Shown piece by piece: positions 61,635 through 64,000 of a stretch of DNA of 64,000 nt (the first letter of the stretch is position 1; each line of letters opens with the position of its first letter). A program made the position numbers and the translations under genes. The notes under the pieces were generated by a model, which had not been told where the DNA came from, did no database searches, and saw only the letters and a program-made list of their open reading frames with translations. Origin of the DNA: Gymnothorax reevesii (lineage: Eukaryota; Chordata; Actinopteri; Anguilliformes; Muraenidae); assembly GCA_029721435.1 (NCBI GenBank), contig CM056573.1:2278501-2342500 (forward strand). The letters are read 5' to 3'.

Positions 61635-64000
61635 CATATATAAAAGATAAAAATGTCTGGAAATGTTACAATATTTTCTGTCATACTGGAAGACAAGTGT
61701 TTAATATACCATTAATGCTGAGTGGTTTTCTTGTGTAGTGGAAAGCTATGATTTTGATTTATTCATGGTTTACATTAAGCGCACACTATTTCTGTTTTAT
61801 TTCGAAGGTTTTCACCTAATGCAATTGTAATGCAATGCCAACAAGTGGATGCTGTTGGACATTAAATAGGTTACTCAAACTTTCAAAATAAAAATGGAAT
61901 TGAGTGGAATGGCATTGAGTGGAATCCAGTTAAATTATTTTTGGTAGTAGACAGTCTTTTTCAAGTGAGGAGCTGCACATCAATTGAGTACTTGACACTT
62001 ACACATCAGAGAGGTACTATGATCTCTGCAAAAACTTTAATCTGTCACCTCTAGATGTCTGAAGAAAATTATTTGATCTGACATTTCTTCACAAATGCGT
62101 TAATTCCCACTTTGATTGCCCATATTTAGTTGCACAAATGCAATACAACTGCCCAATTTGAAGACTCAGAACCTACGGATTATTTTTGTCCTATCAAAAA
62201 TCGCAAACATTCTTTATTTCCCAGAATTCAGTTATTGTTGAACAATGTCTACAACAGCCATTCATATATTGATGTATTTTTTTTGAGAAGAGGCTTATTC
62301 AGACGAGCCGTTTAGCAAACTCTGTGGGGGTAATATTGCCAGTATCAATTCACTAACTATAACTGTTTCAACTCTGTGATATATTGATATATATTTTAGC
62401 TTGAAATTAGTTATATCATACATCTTATTTTGTATGTTTTTTTTTCTCTTAAATGTATTTACTCACTGCGTTTGACTTATTGCATTTTATGTTATATTGA
62501 TTGTTATTGTGATTATTGGTCCAGTTACAGGACTTGGGGGGCCTTGAATTCAATAAATAAATAAATAAATAAGTTACACTTGGAAAGACCCCCAAACACT
62601 CGCTGTGGCTGAAGACTCCTGTCAGCCGACGGCACACACTACTGCTGCCAGACTTTCACTGCGAGCTCAGACTCTGGGCCCAGGTTCAGCTGCACTTTCT
62701 GGGGCTCCAGGCTATTCTTGCTCCCCATAAAACTACAGAGGGGAGGGCCTGAGAAGTCACATGACAGAAGTGTACATATAGGCCTCGACCATGACTGAGC
62801 GAGCCACCGATGTTCCCTGTCCTCAGTCTATCTAAAGTGAGATGCTGCCACACGGTCCCCTCTGGTGAGGGGATATCGCCCAGCAAACAGGCTAGAAGCC
62901 TGCCGCACACAGCGATAACGTCCTGCCCGAACCCCAGCACCAAGTGCAGCCTCTTCTGTGTCGGACAGAAGGAAATAAATGGAGACAGACGAGACAAATC
63001 CGCTGAGCTTTGTCTCTGGAGACAATGACAGAAAGCCCGCGGGCTGATACTCCATTGGCTGAGCCTGGACACTAATTCCATAAATTGATTTTTGGTCAGA
63101 CCCTCCCCCCTCCAGCCTGCGGTTCAGACTCACAGATGTATTCTTAGACTCTGCAGCGGTTTGGCACCAGGTCCCTCCTCCAGCTGGTCCAGAGATGTTC
63201 GGTCATGAATCAAACACCGAATACAGAAGCTGCAGCTTTTAATTATCCCTAGTGTTTTTATTTATAAAAAACCTCATCTAATCACATCCTACAGGGACTA
63301 GAATATGCATTTTGGAGAGTGCAGTTTAGTGCAGCACATTTACAGCCAGATGCCTTGCAAAAATGGAATTCTTGATTGTATATATAGTGTGTGCAACATA
63401 ATATTTGGGACAGAGACTTTTTTGTTAATTGGCTCAGTTTTATAGTACTTTAGAATTGATATCAAGCAACTCACTTGGTCAAATGCAGATTCATATAATT
63501 CCTTGAAATTATTCTATAATTTTATTTTACATGACCACATCTGATTTCAAGAATGATAACCTGCATTTAACCAAACGTGATTTCTTCGATACTGAATGTA
63601 ATCTATGGCAGACAGGGCCAAATCAGTGTGTTTTTGCGGATATCTTGGAACTGAGTTGATATCAGTCCTGCGCTGCGGTCTGGGACGGGGGGTCTGAGGT
63701 CTTTACTGAAGCACTTAATTCTGCTCCCGCTGCAGGTCACACTGTTTTGTAAGTCAGGCTGGAACTAATGTCATCGGGGAGCCGTTGCAAAACCCTTCAT
63801 GTGCAGCTGTACCTCTGGGGACCAGAGTCACTTGTGTGCTACACTGCTGGGGTTCTGGCCTGAGTCACTCGAGCCGGGCCTGGGCCTGATACCGGATCAC
63901 TGGCCCAGCTGTGCTCTTCAACAGCACCTGAATAGAGTGAGTTATCCAGGAGCCTTGGATGTCTGTTTTATTTTTCTTTTTTATTAAGGAACAGAATGCA
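61635..64000. other. No gene recognised; one retroposon-like tail
   Basis: No coding region or RNA gene recognised. (AAAT)n-type repeats at 62550-62571, preceded by GGGGGGCCTTGAATTCAATA, may be the end of a LINE. CpG-containing sequence at 62820-63060 has ORFs on both strands with no family resemblance. Confidence 0.35.

Noticed and set aside
62686..63133. Overlapping minus-strand ORFs of 131 and 101 codons
   Set aside because: GC-rich sequence keeps several frames open; no family resemblance, signal peptide or splice context was found.
1..64000. tRNA genes, microRNA genes and histone or rRNA clusters
   Set aside because: I saw no cloverleaf-type A/B box pair or rRNA segment apart from the 5S-like part of the SINE. 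A covariance-model scan would be needed to exclude small RNAs.

Overview
This is vertebrate, almost certainly teleost fish, genomic DNA. The evidence is many Tc1-type transposons in all states of decay, an L1/Tx1-type LINE and an L2-like LINE, a 5S-rRNA-derived SINE with a LINE-like tail, a hAT-type miniature element, a Harbinger relic and abundant (CA)n, (GA)n and (TA)n microsatellites. I find no intact host protein-coding gene. The species cannot be named from the sequence alone.

Layout. Bases 1-3967 are non-genic apart from a LINE tail and one weak transposon relic. Bases 3968-14335 are one three-level nest: a Tc1 element (transposase on minus) was split by an L2-like LINE (minus), which was split in turn by a nearly intact L1/Tx1 LINE (plus) flanked by an 11-bp target-site duplication. 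Bases 15060-23110 hold a 5S-derived SINE, a Tc1 relic carrying a 290-bp hAT-type element, a Tc1 fragment, a lone Tc1 end, a second identifiable Tc1 element (20226-21801) and another Tc1 relic. Bases 24780-26400 are CpG-rich. They contain the best hint of a host gene: a candidate non-coding first exon with a (GA)n tract, an RE1/NRSE-like silencer site and a consensus splice donor at 25545/25546. This would suggest the 5' end of a neuronally restricted gene on plus.

Bases 30716-47432 are a single 16.7-kb head-to-tail array of about 400 copies of a 42-bp unit. It contains higher-order duplications of 1743, 2666 and 294 bp. Because 42 is divisible by 3, four of the six frames stay open for long distances; the long ORFs there are a by-product of the unit and I do not call them genes. 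The distal edge abuts a short coding-like fragment on minus that resembles the N-terminus of Crypton/KIAA1958-type proteins, followed by a frameshifted Harbinger transposase relic.

Bases 49000-64000 are mostly non-genic, with microsatellites, an L2/CR1-type reverse transcriptase scrap at 57345 and a well-preserved Tc1 element (60021-61620) inserted in a (TA)n tract. Its 340-codon transposase is spoiled by only two CGA-to-TGA-type stops. The mobile elements do not form a pathway. They record successive insertion waves into what is probably intronic or intergenic DNA around the 5' end of a host gene. The most unusual object is the 42-bp array.
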